A stretch of 37,073 nt of DNA from Rhodobacterales bacterium CG15_BIG_FIL_POST_REV_8_21_14_020_59_13. GTDB lineage: Bacteria; Pseudomonadota; Alphaproteobacteria; Caulobacterales; Maricaulaceae. Below are positions 24,519 to 32,600 of the stretch, one piece after another. Within the stretch, counting starts at the first letter, position 1. Each line of letters opens with the position of its first letter. Under the pieces are notes generated by a model. It made no database searches. It was not told the DNA's origin and saw only the letters and a program-made list of their open reading frames with translations. The position numbers were made by a program, and so were the translations under genes. Where the stretch lies: assembly GCA_002783385.1 (NCBI GenBank), contig PFFX01000166.1, positions 1-37,073 of the forward strand. The letters run 5' to 3'.

Positions 24519-26267
24519 TCAGAAGTGCCAGACAGCGCGGGTGATAAACGCCTGATCGTCGGTATCGCCGACGCCGAAGCGATATTCCATCTCCAGATCC
24601 AGACGCTGTGACGGAGCTGACGTTTCGCTTTCGTCAAACCAGAGCGAGAACACCACACCCGGGCCTAGTTCAAGCCGTTCGCGGGTCTGGAATGTGTCGT
24701 CTGACCATTGTGCCACGCCGGTCACATAGGGCGTGACGGTCCAGCGCTCTCCAGTGCGTAAACGCCGCCCCTGACGGATAGAGGCATAAGCGGACAGAAA
24801 TTCAGGATCATCCGGGATGTACGCAAGATCAGCGAAGACCGTCGTGTAATTCCAGCCTGTCTGGCTCGGGTTCCAGTCAAGCCCGTCCGCCCAGCCATAG
24901 CTGGCCCGTAACAGCCAAGCGTCACGTGCCTGATCACCGCCAGCGATCATGCGTTCACCTGATAGGTAGAAGTCGTGCCCGGCCAAGGGCTTCCAACGCG
25001 CGCCAAGGCCAAGCTGAAGCGTGCTGTCATTGAGCGTTATACTTCCCGGGTCCGCCGAGACATAACCGCGTCCGAACAGCGTCAGACCGGTATTCTGCGC
25101 ATTAAAAGCGTCTGGCCGCCAGCCAAACTCACCACCGGCCTGAGTTTCATTGGGTCCGGTTTCCGGCAGATTGACGGAATTGGGTGCCGAGCCATCTCGA
25201 TAGGAAGCAAAAATAAAGCCGTAAGTGGACCGTTCCAGTTGCTCCACCTGACGGCGCAGTCTGTATATGCGTTGATCGCGCGCGTCAGCTGCTTCTCCGT
25301 CGCGGAGTGATGGATCGAGAATAGCGGCGCGAAAGGATACCGCAGCCTCCTGCTCACGATCTGCCTGCATCAAAGCATAGCCCAGTTCCTCGCGAACCGT
25401 GCTACGGGCTGGATCAATGACCAATACGCGCTGAAACAGGTCGGCCGCCAGGTCCGCATCGCCCACGTGTTGCGCGGCGTAGGCGGTCGAAAGCAGGACG
25501 TCCACATTGCGTGGATCGTCTTCCAGCGCCCGGCTAAATTCGACGAGCGCGGCGCGCTCCTCTCCTGCTTGTTGAAGGAAGAGTCCCCGCTGGAAACGTC
25601 GGTAAGGCCGGTCCTCTATTTCAATGGAGCGGGCGAGATACATGGCCGCCGCATCCGGCTGGGTTTCAGCCATGACCAGAGCGCGTTCCTCGAAATAAAG
25701 CGCTAGGTCAGGTCCTGTGATCCCCGTCACATCAATCTGTTGCAGGCGAGCCGCGCCGGATTGCGGCCGTCCATCTAGACGCGCAGCCCGCGCTGCCATC
25801 AATTCGTCGAACGGATCACCTGTAATACCGGCGGCCTCGCTCCACCCGATTGCCGAACGGGAAAATTCGCCTGCTGCTTCAGCTTGGTAACCAAGGCTCC
25901 GGTAGACATAAATGCGCTGAGCTTCATCCAGTTGGTGCCGGTAGATAACAGCCTGCCAGAAGGCTTCGGAGGCTTGTGAGACATCGCCTGTTTCCACAGC
26001 ACATTCGGCGGCTGCGATATAGTCGAGCGCCTGCTGCCCTGATGATGCAATCGTATTGAGCGTGGGCAACGCTGTTTCACATCCTGCCTGCTCCAGAAGT
26101 CCTCGCGCATCAGCCCGGTGTTGATCAATAGATCGCGGGTCTTCATCTGCGCCCGCCGAAACTGCAAAACTCAATGCCGTCAGTGAGGCGGTGGACGCCA
26201 GCAGAAGCCGGGGCCGCAGATTGTATTTTGCCGGGGTGATCCAGCCTTGATTATAATAAAGGGACAT
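24519..26267 (-). CDS. nfrA: NfrA-like outer-membrane protein with TPR domain
   Basis: A 582-residue protein started at MSLYYNQGWITPAKY (ATG 26265-26267), whose ATG shares one base with the nfrB stop (TGATG). A long n-region precedes the signal hydrophobic core (RLLLASTASLTALSFAVSAGA). Residues from about 45 to 350 are tetratricopeptide-like helices (RALEDDPRNVDVLLSTAYAAQ and LVIDPARSTVREELGYAL). The C-terminal 230 or so residues are beta-rich (LGLGARWKPLAGHDFYLSGE, LDLEMEYRFGVGD) and end in aromatic WHF, typical of an outer-membrane barrel and like the phage N4 receptor NfrA C-terminal domain. NfrA exports or holds the NfrB-made polysaccharide. It is much shorter than E. coli NfrA (about 990 residues). 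Confidence 0.75.
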   Translation of the reverse strand: MSLYYNQGWITPAKYNLRPRLLLASTASLTALSFAVSAGADEDPRSIDQHRADARGLLEQAGCETALPTLNTIASSGQQALDYIAAAECAVETGDVSQASEAFWQAVIYRHQLDEAQRIYVYRSLGYQAEAAGEFSRSAIGWSEAAGITGDPFDELMAARAARLDGRPQSGAARLQQIDVTGITGPDLALYFEERALVMAETQPDAAAMYLARSIEIEDRPYRRFQRGLFLQQAGEERAALVEFSRALEDDPRNVDVLLSTAYAAQHVGDADLAADLFQRVLVIDPARSTVREELGYALMQADREQEAAVSFRAAILDPSLRDGEAADARDQRIYRLRRQVEQLERSTYGFIFASYRDGSAPNSVNLPETGPNETQAGGEFGWRPDAFNAQNTGLTLFGRGYVSADPGSITLNDSTLQLGLGARWKPLAGHDFYLSGERMIAGGDQARDAWLLRASYGWADGLDWNPSQTGWNYTTVFADLAYIPDDPEFLSAYASIRQGRRLRTGERWTVTPYVTGVAQWSDDTFQTRERLELGPGVVFSLWFDESETSAPSQRLDLEMEYRFGVGDTDDQAFITRAVWHF

Positions 26268-28618
26268 CAGGCATCCTCCATGACCAGATCGGCATGAGCC
26301 TCCTGGATTTCGGTCCAATCCACCTCGGTCAGATAACCCAGCGCCTTGGCGCGCTGAACAAAGCCTAGCGGAGATTTGGGTTGGGCGGCTAGTGCTGCAT
26401 CCAGATCCGTTTTCTTGATGATGCGCTTCTGGACGAGAGCGCTCCCGAGCGCAGATTCATCCACAGCGTCCACGCCTTTTTGTTCGGTCAGTAATTGCGC
26501 ATGGCTGAGCGCACCGCGCCGGACCAAGTGATCGCCCAGCCGGACCCAGTCCTTGCGCAGGCTGCGCCAGACGGCCGACACTTGCTCATCATCCAGAATG
26601 GACAGGCGTTCGAGCACACGGGCGGCACGGCGGTCGGTCTCCAGAACCTCCGGCTGATAGCCAAAACGGATGCCGAAGCTGACATCGCTCAGCGGTGCAA
26701 CAGAGACTTTCAGGGACCGGCCCAGCTTGTGCCTCAAATCGGACAACTGGTTTTCGCTCAGTGGTTCACCCACAGCGATTTGCAAGCTGCGGCCATCCCG
26801 CGCCATTGGAAAAGCACCATATTTGGCGGCAAGGTCACGCGGGAATAGCTTCAAGACCTCTGGTTTTATGTCTAGCGGATCCAGCATAATGCGTTCCAGG
26901 CCTTTATGCTCGGCAACGGCATCCGCCAGCTGATCATCATTTATGTCTCCGAGATCGAGCAGAAGAAGCCCCAGCGGGCGGTATTCATCCTCTTGCAGCG
27001 CAAGCGCGCGTTGCAGCCCACGCTCATCAATGGCGCCCCAGTAGATCAGCGCGTCGCCCAAGCGGCCTCCTTCGCCCTGTCCCAGCTCAGCCATAGAGGG
27101 ATAGGCGTGGGCGGTCTTGTCCCAGGTGATACGGTTTCCGCTGATGACGTGCCAGAGATAACGGCGCGCGGCGCGCATGGAGGCGAGATAGCCAATATAA
27201 TTGCCCCACACCATTCGAACGGGAGCGAGGATCGCGTATTTCAGCCCGTGTGCAGCGCCGGTAAAAATGAGGCGGTGGACAACGCGATTTACAAGGAAGA
27301 CGAAGTTGATCAGCACAATCGACCAGACCCAGCTGTCGGGGTCGATCAGTGGCGGTAATCCGCCTGCTTGCGGAAAGAGCGTCGAGATCAGCCAATACAA
27401 TGCCCATTGCAGAAGAATGGCATAGGCCAGCATACCCGTCGGGGCGGTCCAGATGGCTTTCCTGTCGCGATAGAGGAAATAGCGATGGGAGGCCGGGCCG
27501 ATCCAGCCCAGCTGCTTCCAGCCGAGATAGGATATGCCCAGCATCCAGCGGGATTTCTGACGTACGGACACTTTCACACTGTCCGGGAAAAACTCACGCG
27601 TACAGACCAGTTCGCGGCGGTATTTTTGAACATCCCGATTGGCAAACCAGGCCTTGCGCGTAGCATAGGGCATACGCACCCAGTAGCGCACGAACCTGGA
27701 TTTCAGACCGGCTTCATAAAAGCGGTGGCCAATATCATAATCCTCTGTCAACGAATCCACATTGAAAGGCTGGTTATGGCGCTCCTTACACAGGAGCGCG
27801 ATCGCATCGCGGCTGAAGGCAGTGGCGACACCGGCCGAAGGGACCAGATCTGTCATGTGCGAGCGGGCAATGAGATCCTTGCCATGCCATTCAGCAAACT
27901 CGTCCATGTAGTGACATGCCGTCAGCGCAGTCCATTTACGCGGCATGGACAAGACTGGTAATTGCAGCATATCGGCGTGGTCGAGATAGGCATTGATCAC
28001 CTTGAAGGACATGGGATGAATAACATCTTCCGAGTCCTGCATCAGAATGCCGTCAAAGCGTTCACCCAGCTCTTCTTCGCGCTTGACGATCCCGGCAATC
28101 ATCCAGTTGAGATTGTCCGCCTTACAGGTCGGACCATTGTGACCGACAAAGGCGATGTTGATGCCGTCATTCTGGCGGACGATACGATTGACCTCGTCGA
28201 TGGTTTCCTGATCGTTGGGATAGACGCCGACAAAAATCTCGTAATTGCGATAATCCATGGTCTTGAGCGTATTGACCAGCATGCGGCCAATCACGTCTGC
28301 TTCGTGCCAGGCTGGTACCATGACGGCGAGTTTTTTCTGCTCCATTTCATGAAGCTGCTTCATGGAGGGCACATAGCGGAAGGGCCGGGTTGCAATGCGT
28401 TGTGCCGTCAAGACCCAATAATAGAGGTCCAGAAAGGCGTCATCGACCGATGAGATAAAGATGGCGATGGCGGCATAAACCGTCAGGCCGCTCAATATCG
28501 TCCAGTAAATACGGATCGCCTCGCCCGAAAGCAGACTGGCGAGCACGGTTTCACTCCATGCCGCAAGGCCCGCATCGGCTGAGGCGATGTGCGCGAGGGA
28601 GGGATCGAACCCTTCCAT
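26267..28618 (-). CDS. nfrB: NfrB-like glycosyltransferase with MshEN c-di-GMP-binding-type domain
   Basis: A 783-residue inner-membrane protein. A membrane helix near residues 37-57 precedes a GT2 domain: LAVMVPAWHEADVIGRML, ILMQDSEDVIHP (the DxD-like metal site), DSLTEDYDIGHRF (TED base) and RQKSRWMLGI (the QxxRW-type acceptor motif). More membrane helices follow to about 480. From about 519, LGDALIYWGAID and PLGLLLLDLGDINDDQLADA fit the MshEN c-di-GMP motif (RLGxxLxxxGxI...LGxxLxxxGxI). A second, weaker copy begins about 693 (RLGDHLVRRGALS, ALGSALVQKRII). E. coli NfrB is a c-di-GMP-activated transferase (recalled from 2021 work). Both gene junctions are TGATG overlaps. Confidence 0.9.
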   Translation of the reverse strand: MEGFDPSLAHIASADAGLAAWSETVLASLLSGEAIRIYWTILSGLTVYAAIAIFISSVDDAFLDLYYWVLTAQRIATRPFRYVPSMKQLHEMEQKKLAVMVPAWHEADVIGRMLVNTLKTMDYRNYEIFVGVYPNDQETIDEVNRIVRQNDGINIAFVGHNGPTCKADNLNWMIAGIVKREEELGERFDGILMQDSEDVIHPMSFKVINAYLDHADMLQLPVLSMPRKWTALTACHYMDEFAEWHGKDLIARSHMTDLVPSAGVATAFSRDAIALLCKERHNQPFNVDSLTEDYDIGHRFYEAGLKSRFVRYWVRMPYATRKAWFANRDVQKYRRELVCTREFFPDSVKVSVRQKSRWMLGISYLGWKQLGWIGPASHRYFLYRDRKAIWTAPTGMLAYAILLQWALYWLISTLFPQAGGLPPLIDPDSWVWSIVLINFVFLVNRVVHRLIFTGAAHGLKYAILAPVRMVWGNYIGYLASMRAARRYLWHVISGNRITWDKTAHAYPSMAELGQGEGGRLGDALIYWGAIDERGLQRALALQEDEYRPLGLLLLDLGDINDDQLADAVAEHKGLERIMLDPLDIKPEVLKLFPRDLAAKYGAFPMARDGRSLQIAVGEPLSENQLSDLRHKLGRSLKVSVAPLSDVSFGIRFGYQPEVLETDRRAARVLERLSILDDEQVSAVWRSLRKDWVRLGDHLVRRGALSHAQLLTEQKGVDAVDESALGSALVQKRIIKKTDLDAALAAQPKSPLGFVQRAKALGYLTEVDWTEIQEAHADLVMEDA

Positions 28619-29742
28619 CAGCTGGCCTGCCGCAATTCTTTGCCTGCCGGCAGCTTCCTGGCGAGAATGCCGGTGATGCGCTGACTGGCCTTGCCATCGC
28701 CAAACGGGTTTTTGCGGCTTGCCATTCTGCCGTGAGCGTGGGCCTGCGTGAGCAGAATCGATGCTTCGCGGACGATGACAGCGGGGTCTGTGCCCACCAG
28801 TTTGGCTACGCCCGCGTCGATCGCCTCCTGGCGTTCAGTGGTCTCGCGCAGGACCAGCACCGGCACATCAAAGCTAGGCGCTTCTTCCTGAACACCGCCG
28901 GAATCCGACAGGACGAGATGGCTGGCTTTCAGAACCGCGATGAATTCGGGATAGGCGAGTGGCGCAATCACATGAATGCGATCAGTCGCGCCCAGCATGG
29001 CCTCGACTGTCTCCCGGACCCGCGGATTGGAGTGAGCCGGAAATATGATGCGAATATCCCGATGAAGCCGGATGAGTTCCAGCGCGGCCCGGCAAATACC
29101 AGCGATACCCTCGCCCCAGCTTTCGCGACGGTGAGCGGTCAACAGAATGATCCGTTCGCCCGGCTTGACCTGATCCAGAATCGCCGGTGCGCTAACGTGG
29201 TCAGCCATATCGAGTACGGTGTCGATTATGGTGTTGCCGGTGACCCAGATCTGTCGGGGACGCACGCCATCCAGCCGCAGGTTTTTCTCGGCGAGACGTG
29301 TCGGCGCGAAGTGAAAATCAGCAATCGGCGCGATCAGCCTGCGAAAGCTTTCCTCGGGGAATGGATTATTGGTGTCGCCACTGCGAAGACCTGCCTCGAC
29401 ATGACCTACCGGGACCTTGTTCAGATGCGCCGCAAGCGCACCGGAATACGCGGTGGCCGTATCGCCTTGAACAAGCACAGCACGCGGATGATGCTTTTCA
29501 ATCCAGCGGCCAAGTTGATAAAGTAGGCCTGCAGACAGGTTGGTCAGCGAACAGGGATCCCATCCGCCACTCAGGGTAAAGGCTGGCGTGATATCGACAG
29601 CATCCAGCGCCTGTTTTGCCAGATCGCCATGTTGTCCCGTAGCGATCCAGACCGGCTCAAGCGCCGTTTTTTTCAAACTCCGGAAAACCGGCGCGAGCTT
29701 TAAAATCTCGGGCCGTGTCCCAGCAATAATTGCGATTCCCAT
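28618..29742 (-). CDS. wecB: UDP-N-acetylglucosamine 2-epimerase (non-hydrolysing)
   Basis: A 374-residue enzyme started at MGIAIIAGTRPEILKLAP (ATG 29740-29742; the ATG three bases earlier is equally possible). The track start upstream is rejected. Signatures: GTRPE near the N-terminus, VQGDTATAYSGALAAHLNKV, HVEAGLRSGDTNNPFPEE, LLTAHRRESWGEGI and SDSGGVQEEAPSFDVPVLVLR. It converts UDP-GlcNAc to UDP-ManNAc in the cytosol. The stop overlaps the nfrB start (TGATG), so substrate supply is coupled to the transferase. E. coli uses WecB in the NfrAB pathway from an unlinked locus. The symbol follows the enzyme function; mnaA would be equivalent. Confidence 0.93.
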   Translation of the reverse strand: MGIAIIAGTRPEILKLAPVFRSLKKTALEPVWIATGQHGDLAKQALDAVDITPAFTLSGGWDPCSLTNLSAGLLYQLGRWIEKHHPRAVLVQGDTATAYSGALAAHLNKVPVGHVEAGLRSGDTNNPFPEESFRRLIAPIADFHFAPTRLAEKNLRLDGVRPRQIWVTGNTIIDTVLDMADHVSAPAILDQVKPGERIILLTAHRRESWGEGIAGICRAALELIRLHRDIRIIFPAHSNPRVRETVEAMLGATDRIHVIAPLAYPEFIAVLKASHLVLSDSGGVQEEAPSFDVPVLVLRETTERQEAIDAGVAKLVGTDPAVIVREASILLTQAHAHGRMASRKNPFGDGKASQRITGILARKLPAGKELRQAS

Positions 29743-29762
29743 CATCGCCCCCCAGTGCGATT

Positions 29763-29778
29763 GGCGGGCAAGCCCGCC
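29763..29778 (-). promoter_or_regulatory. GC-rich hairpin in the wecB 5' untranslated region
   Basis: GGCGGGC-TT-GCCCGCC on the minus strand: seven perfect pairs with a 2-nt loop (more realistically six pairs and a 4-nt loop). It ends about 20 nt before the wecB ATG and has no U-tract after it. It could modulate translation initiation or RNA stability, or be coincidental. Confidence 0.35.
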
Positions 29779-29849
29779 GGAAATCCCTCGCACCGGGAAA
29801 GTCGCTTTGAATCAGGGAGTAATAACCACCGCTAAAAGGCGATTCCGGG

Positions 29850-29884
29850 ACAGAAAAGACAAAACCGCCCCGATTGGGGCGGTT
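29850..29884 (-). terminator. Rho-independent terminator of the M28 peptidase gene
   Basis: On the minus strand AACCGCCCC-AATC-GGGGCGGTT followed by TTGTCTTTTCT. It is a nine-pair stem about 40 nt after the peptidase stop. It isolates the peptidase from the wecB-nfrBA operon on the same strand, so that operon should have its own promoter between here and 29742. Confidence 0.85.
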
Positions 29885-29925
29885 AAGTGTCTATTAAGAC
29901 CAATGCAGGCGATCAGGAGGCAGTT

Positions 29926-31413
29926 CTATTCATCCTGCATTCGGAATTCGACATTTGAGTCGGCTGCGAGCCAGACGATGGCAGCCCAAGCCGCGATATT
30001 TTGAGCGAGTTCATCCGGATCGATCTTGTCGAATGTGTCATCCGGGGTGTGGTGTAGATTGAAGTAATCCGTGCCGTCCTGGGTCAGCCGGAAGACAGGC
30101 GTGCCCTGCATGGCGAGGGGGATGATGTCCGGGCCGCCACTCCGATCGGCGCGTTCACCGCGGATGATCCCCAGTGGGGCTATGATACGGTGGGCTTCAT
30201 CAAGGAAAACCGTTCCTTCGTCACTGGTGCCGGATGTCAGTGACCAGACGCGTCCTGCGCCAAAATCTGATTCTGAGGCTAGGACAATATTTTCTACGTC
30301 ATCGGTATTCTGTTGCGCGTAGGCAAAAGCGCCCAGCAAACCGACCTCTTCTGCCCCAAACAAAACGACGCGAATGGTGCGGCGTGGCGCGCGCGGCAAT
30401 TGACTGATCAAATGTGCGGCACCGGTGACAATTCCAACGCCAGCACCATCGTCAATCGCGCCTGTGGCTTCGTCCCAGCTGTCCAGATGCGCCCCGATCA
30501 GGACGACTTCGTCCGGCAGTTCACGGCCCGGGATTTCAGCTATGACATTTCCGGACTGACGCATGCCCCTCCATCCGGATACAACCGAGAGATGCGCAGT
30601 CAACGTTTCACCGGATTCATGAATGCGCTCGATCTGATCGGCATCCGGTCCCGAGACTGCAACCGCCGGGATGGAGGATCTGACACGGCGTTCGGTGTAA
30701 TCGGGATGTTCGGCGTTCAGATAGTCGATGACCGCCTGCGAATGAGTGCCGGAAGCGACTGAAGATGCGCTAGGTGTGCTGACCATTCCAGTGTGGGGAA
30801 AGCGGTGGCTGTCCGTTCCAACCGAACGGATAATGACGGCAGCAGCCCCGCGGGCCTCTGCCTCAAGCCAAGCGAAGCGACGCTTCTCGTTAGCCGGGCC
30901 ATAACCGGCCCCGGTTTGGGTCGAAATCATGCGGTCATTGACATAGACAATGTGGTCTTCCAATGCCCCGTCATCAGGTGACTCCCGCAAAGAATCGAAA
31001 CTGTCAAAAAAAGCAATTTCCCGTTCCAGACCATTTTGCGGCGTTGCGGCCGAGCCCCCAAGGGCAGAAGCGAAAAGATTTTGCGGGAAAGGCTCAACGA
31101 TGCGCAATTCAATATCGCCGCGATCCCAATACGGCATCTCGAATGGCTCGATCCGGACATTTTCAAAACCCAGACCGGTGAACATCTGCACGGCCCAATC
31201 ACGGGCGCGGGCTTCCTGTCCGGATCCGCCGAGTCGCGGGCCAACTTCGGTTGTAAGCGATCTGACGATCTCATACCCGGTGTCAGACTCCAGACCGCGC
31301 TCCATTAGCTCGCGCGCCGTATCCGCCGCGTCCTCGCTGATCAGATCGCCGCTCAGAGCGGCTGCGTTGGCAGACATGATGAGGCAGGCGGCACTGGCGA
31401 TGCGTATAAACAT
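29926..31413 (-). CDS. Secreted M28-family zinc aminopeptidase with PA domain
   Basis: A 495-residue protein. The signal peptide MFIRIASAACLIMSANAA is followed by GLESDTGYEIVRSLTTEVGPRLGGSGQE, typical of secreted M28 peptidases. A protease-associated domain covers about 130-250. The zinc ligands are in VVLIGAHLDSWDEATGAIDDGAG (His, Asp), FGAEEVGLLG (catalytic and ligand Glu), LASESDFGAG (Asp) and FNLHHTPDDTFDKID (His). It cleaves N-terminal residues from peptides or dipeptides outside the cytoplasm. It is followed by its own terminator. The upstream gap of 153 nt to the divergent pirin gene should hold both promoters. Confidence 0.93.
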   Translation of the reverse strand: MFIRIASAACLIMSANAAALSGDLISEDAADTARELMERGLESDTGYEIVRSLTTEVGPRLGGSGQEARARDWAVQMFTGLGFENVRIEPFEMPYWDRGDIELRIVEPFPQNLFASALGGSAATPQNGLEREIAFFDSFDSLRESPDDGALEDHIVYVNDRMISTQTGAGYGPANEKRRFAWLEAEARGAAAVIIRSVGTDSHRFPHTGMVSTPSASSVASGTHSQAVIDYLNAEHPDYTERRVRSSIPAVAVSGPDADQIERIHESGETLTAHLSVVSGWRGMRQSGNVIAEIPGRELPDEVVLIGAHLDSWDEATGAIDDGAGVGIVTGAAHLISQLPRAPRRTIRVVLFGAEEVGLLGAFAYAQQNTDDVENIVLASESDFGAGRVWSLTSGTSDEGTVFLDEAHRIIAPLGIIRGERADRSGGPDIIPLAMQGTPVFRLTQDGTDYFNLHHTPDDTFDKIDPDELAQNIAAWAAIVWLAADSNVEFRMQDE

Positions 31414-31566
31414 GCTGGATATCTCCCCTTTTACGTGGACCGTACTGGAAGCTAGCCCGCCTCCCGGCCCCTCTCAAGGCGCCCGCTCAGACACGGGGGA
31501 TCAGCTCCGGGTGCAAAAACGGGAGAAGCACCCTATATTCGCAGAGGGTAAAGGGAGCAGCACTTC

Positions 31567-32454
31567 ATGATTGAAATGACGATTTCCGGACGCGCACGGG
31601 ATTTGGGCGGATTTTCTGTACGCCGCCTTATCCCGGCCGCCAAGAAGCGGCTTGTTGGGCCGTTCATCTTCTTTGATCATCTTGGTCCTGCGGAATTCGG
31701 ACCCGGAAACGGTATTGATGTTCGCCCCCATCCGCATATCGGTCTTGCGACAGTGACCTATCTTTTCGAGGGCGAGTTGGATCACCGCGACACGCTTGGT
31801 ATTCATCAACCCATCAAACCCGGTGATGTGAACTGGATGACCGCAGGGAAGGGCATCGTTCACTCCGAGCGGACCGGAGGTGAAGCGCGCGCTGCCGGCC
31901 ACAACATTCATGGCATCCAGACATGGGTTGCCCTGCCGGTCGAAGATGAAGAGACAGACCCGTCCTTTCATCACCACAAGGCCCATGAATTGCCGGAAAT
32001 CGAAATGGATGGCGTGAAGATGCACCTCATTCTAGGTTCGGCTTATGGTGAAATCTCGCCGGTGAAGGTGTTTTCTCCCATTTTCTATCTACATGCCGAA
32101 ACAGAGGAAGGGTCGGTGTTCAAACTGACCGATGAACATGCCGAGCGCGCCGTTTATGTCGTCTCCGGTGAAATCGAGATTGATGGCCGTCTTTTTGGTG
32201 AGGGCGAGATGATCATTCTGGACGACGAGGCGCAAATCGGCATCCGGACGATATCCGATGCGCGTTTGATGATGTTCGGTGGTGCCCATCTGCCCGGTGA
32301 CCGGCATATATTCTGGAATTTTGTTTCGAGCCGGATAGACCGGATCGAGCAGGCAAAAACAGACTGGAAAGCCTCCGCGGACGCCGGATTTGAAAACAGC
32401 ATCTTTATTCTGCCCCCGGAAGAATCAGAACACATCCCCCTGCCGGAGTCATAA
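31567..32454 (+). CDS. Pirin family protein
   Basis: A 295-residue bicupin. RRLIPAAKKRLVGPFIFFDHLGP, DVRPHPHIGLATVTYLFEGEL and DVNWMTAGKGIVHSERT are the pirin motifs and carry the metal ligands (two His in HPH, His and Glu in the HSE segment). The C-terminal cupin has ERAVYVVSGEIEIDG. Bacterial pirins can act as quercetin 2,3-dioxygenases or as partners of metabolic enzymes such as pyruvate dehydrogenase; which applies here is unknown. A ggg-agc ribosome-binding site lies before the ATG. It is transcribed towards pckA, with 146 nt between them. Confidence 0.95.
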   Translation: MIEMTISGRARDLGGFSVRRLIPAAKKRLVGPFIFFDHLGPAEFGPGNGIDVRPHPHIGLATVTYLFEGELDHRDTLGIHQPIKPGDVNWMTAGKGIVHSERTGGEARAAGHNIHGIQTWVALPVEDEETDPSFHHHKAHELPEIEMDGVKMHLILGSAYGEISPVKVFSPIFYLHAETEEGSVFKLTDEHAERAVYVVSGEIEIDGRLFGEGEMIILDDEAQIGIRTISDARLMMFGGAHLPGDRHIFWNFVSSRIDRIEQAKTDWKASADAGFENSIFILPPEESEHIPLPES

Positions 32455-32600
32455 TTCGTTACTTGGCCATGCACTTGCATTGGGAGAATGGACTTGATGC
32501 AAAGCGTCCTGTCGCTTAGTGAATACGTTTATCCGGCGATCGTGAGCGAAAGATCGGATCATGCCGCTGTAGGGGCAGCATCCAGAAACCGGGGGATTTC

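Noticed and set aside
27368-27961. Plus-strand ORFs of 197 and 163 codons opposite nfrB
   Set aside because: Antisense to the conserved glycosyltransferase; composition reflects the high-GC codon bias of the other strand.
28558-29526. Plus-strand ORF of 322 codons opposite the epimerase
   Set aside because: The reverse frame gives an unambiguous UDP-GlcNAc 2-epimerase; this one shows no recognisable motif.
32475-32502. Inverted repeat TTGCAT...ATGCAA between pirin and pckA
   Set aside because: Only six bases per arm with a 16-nt gap, and no known regulator motif; not distinguishable from chance.
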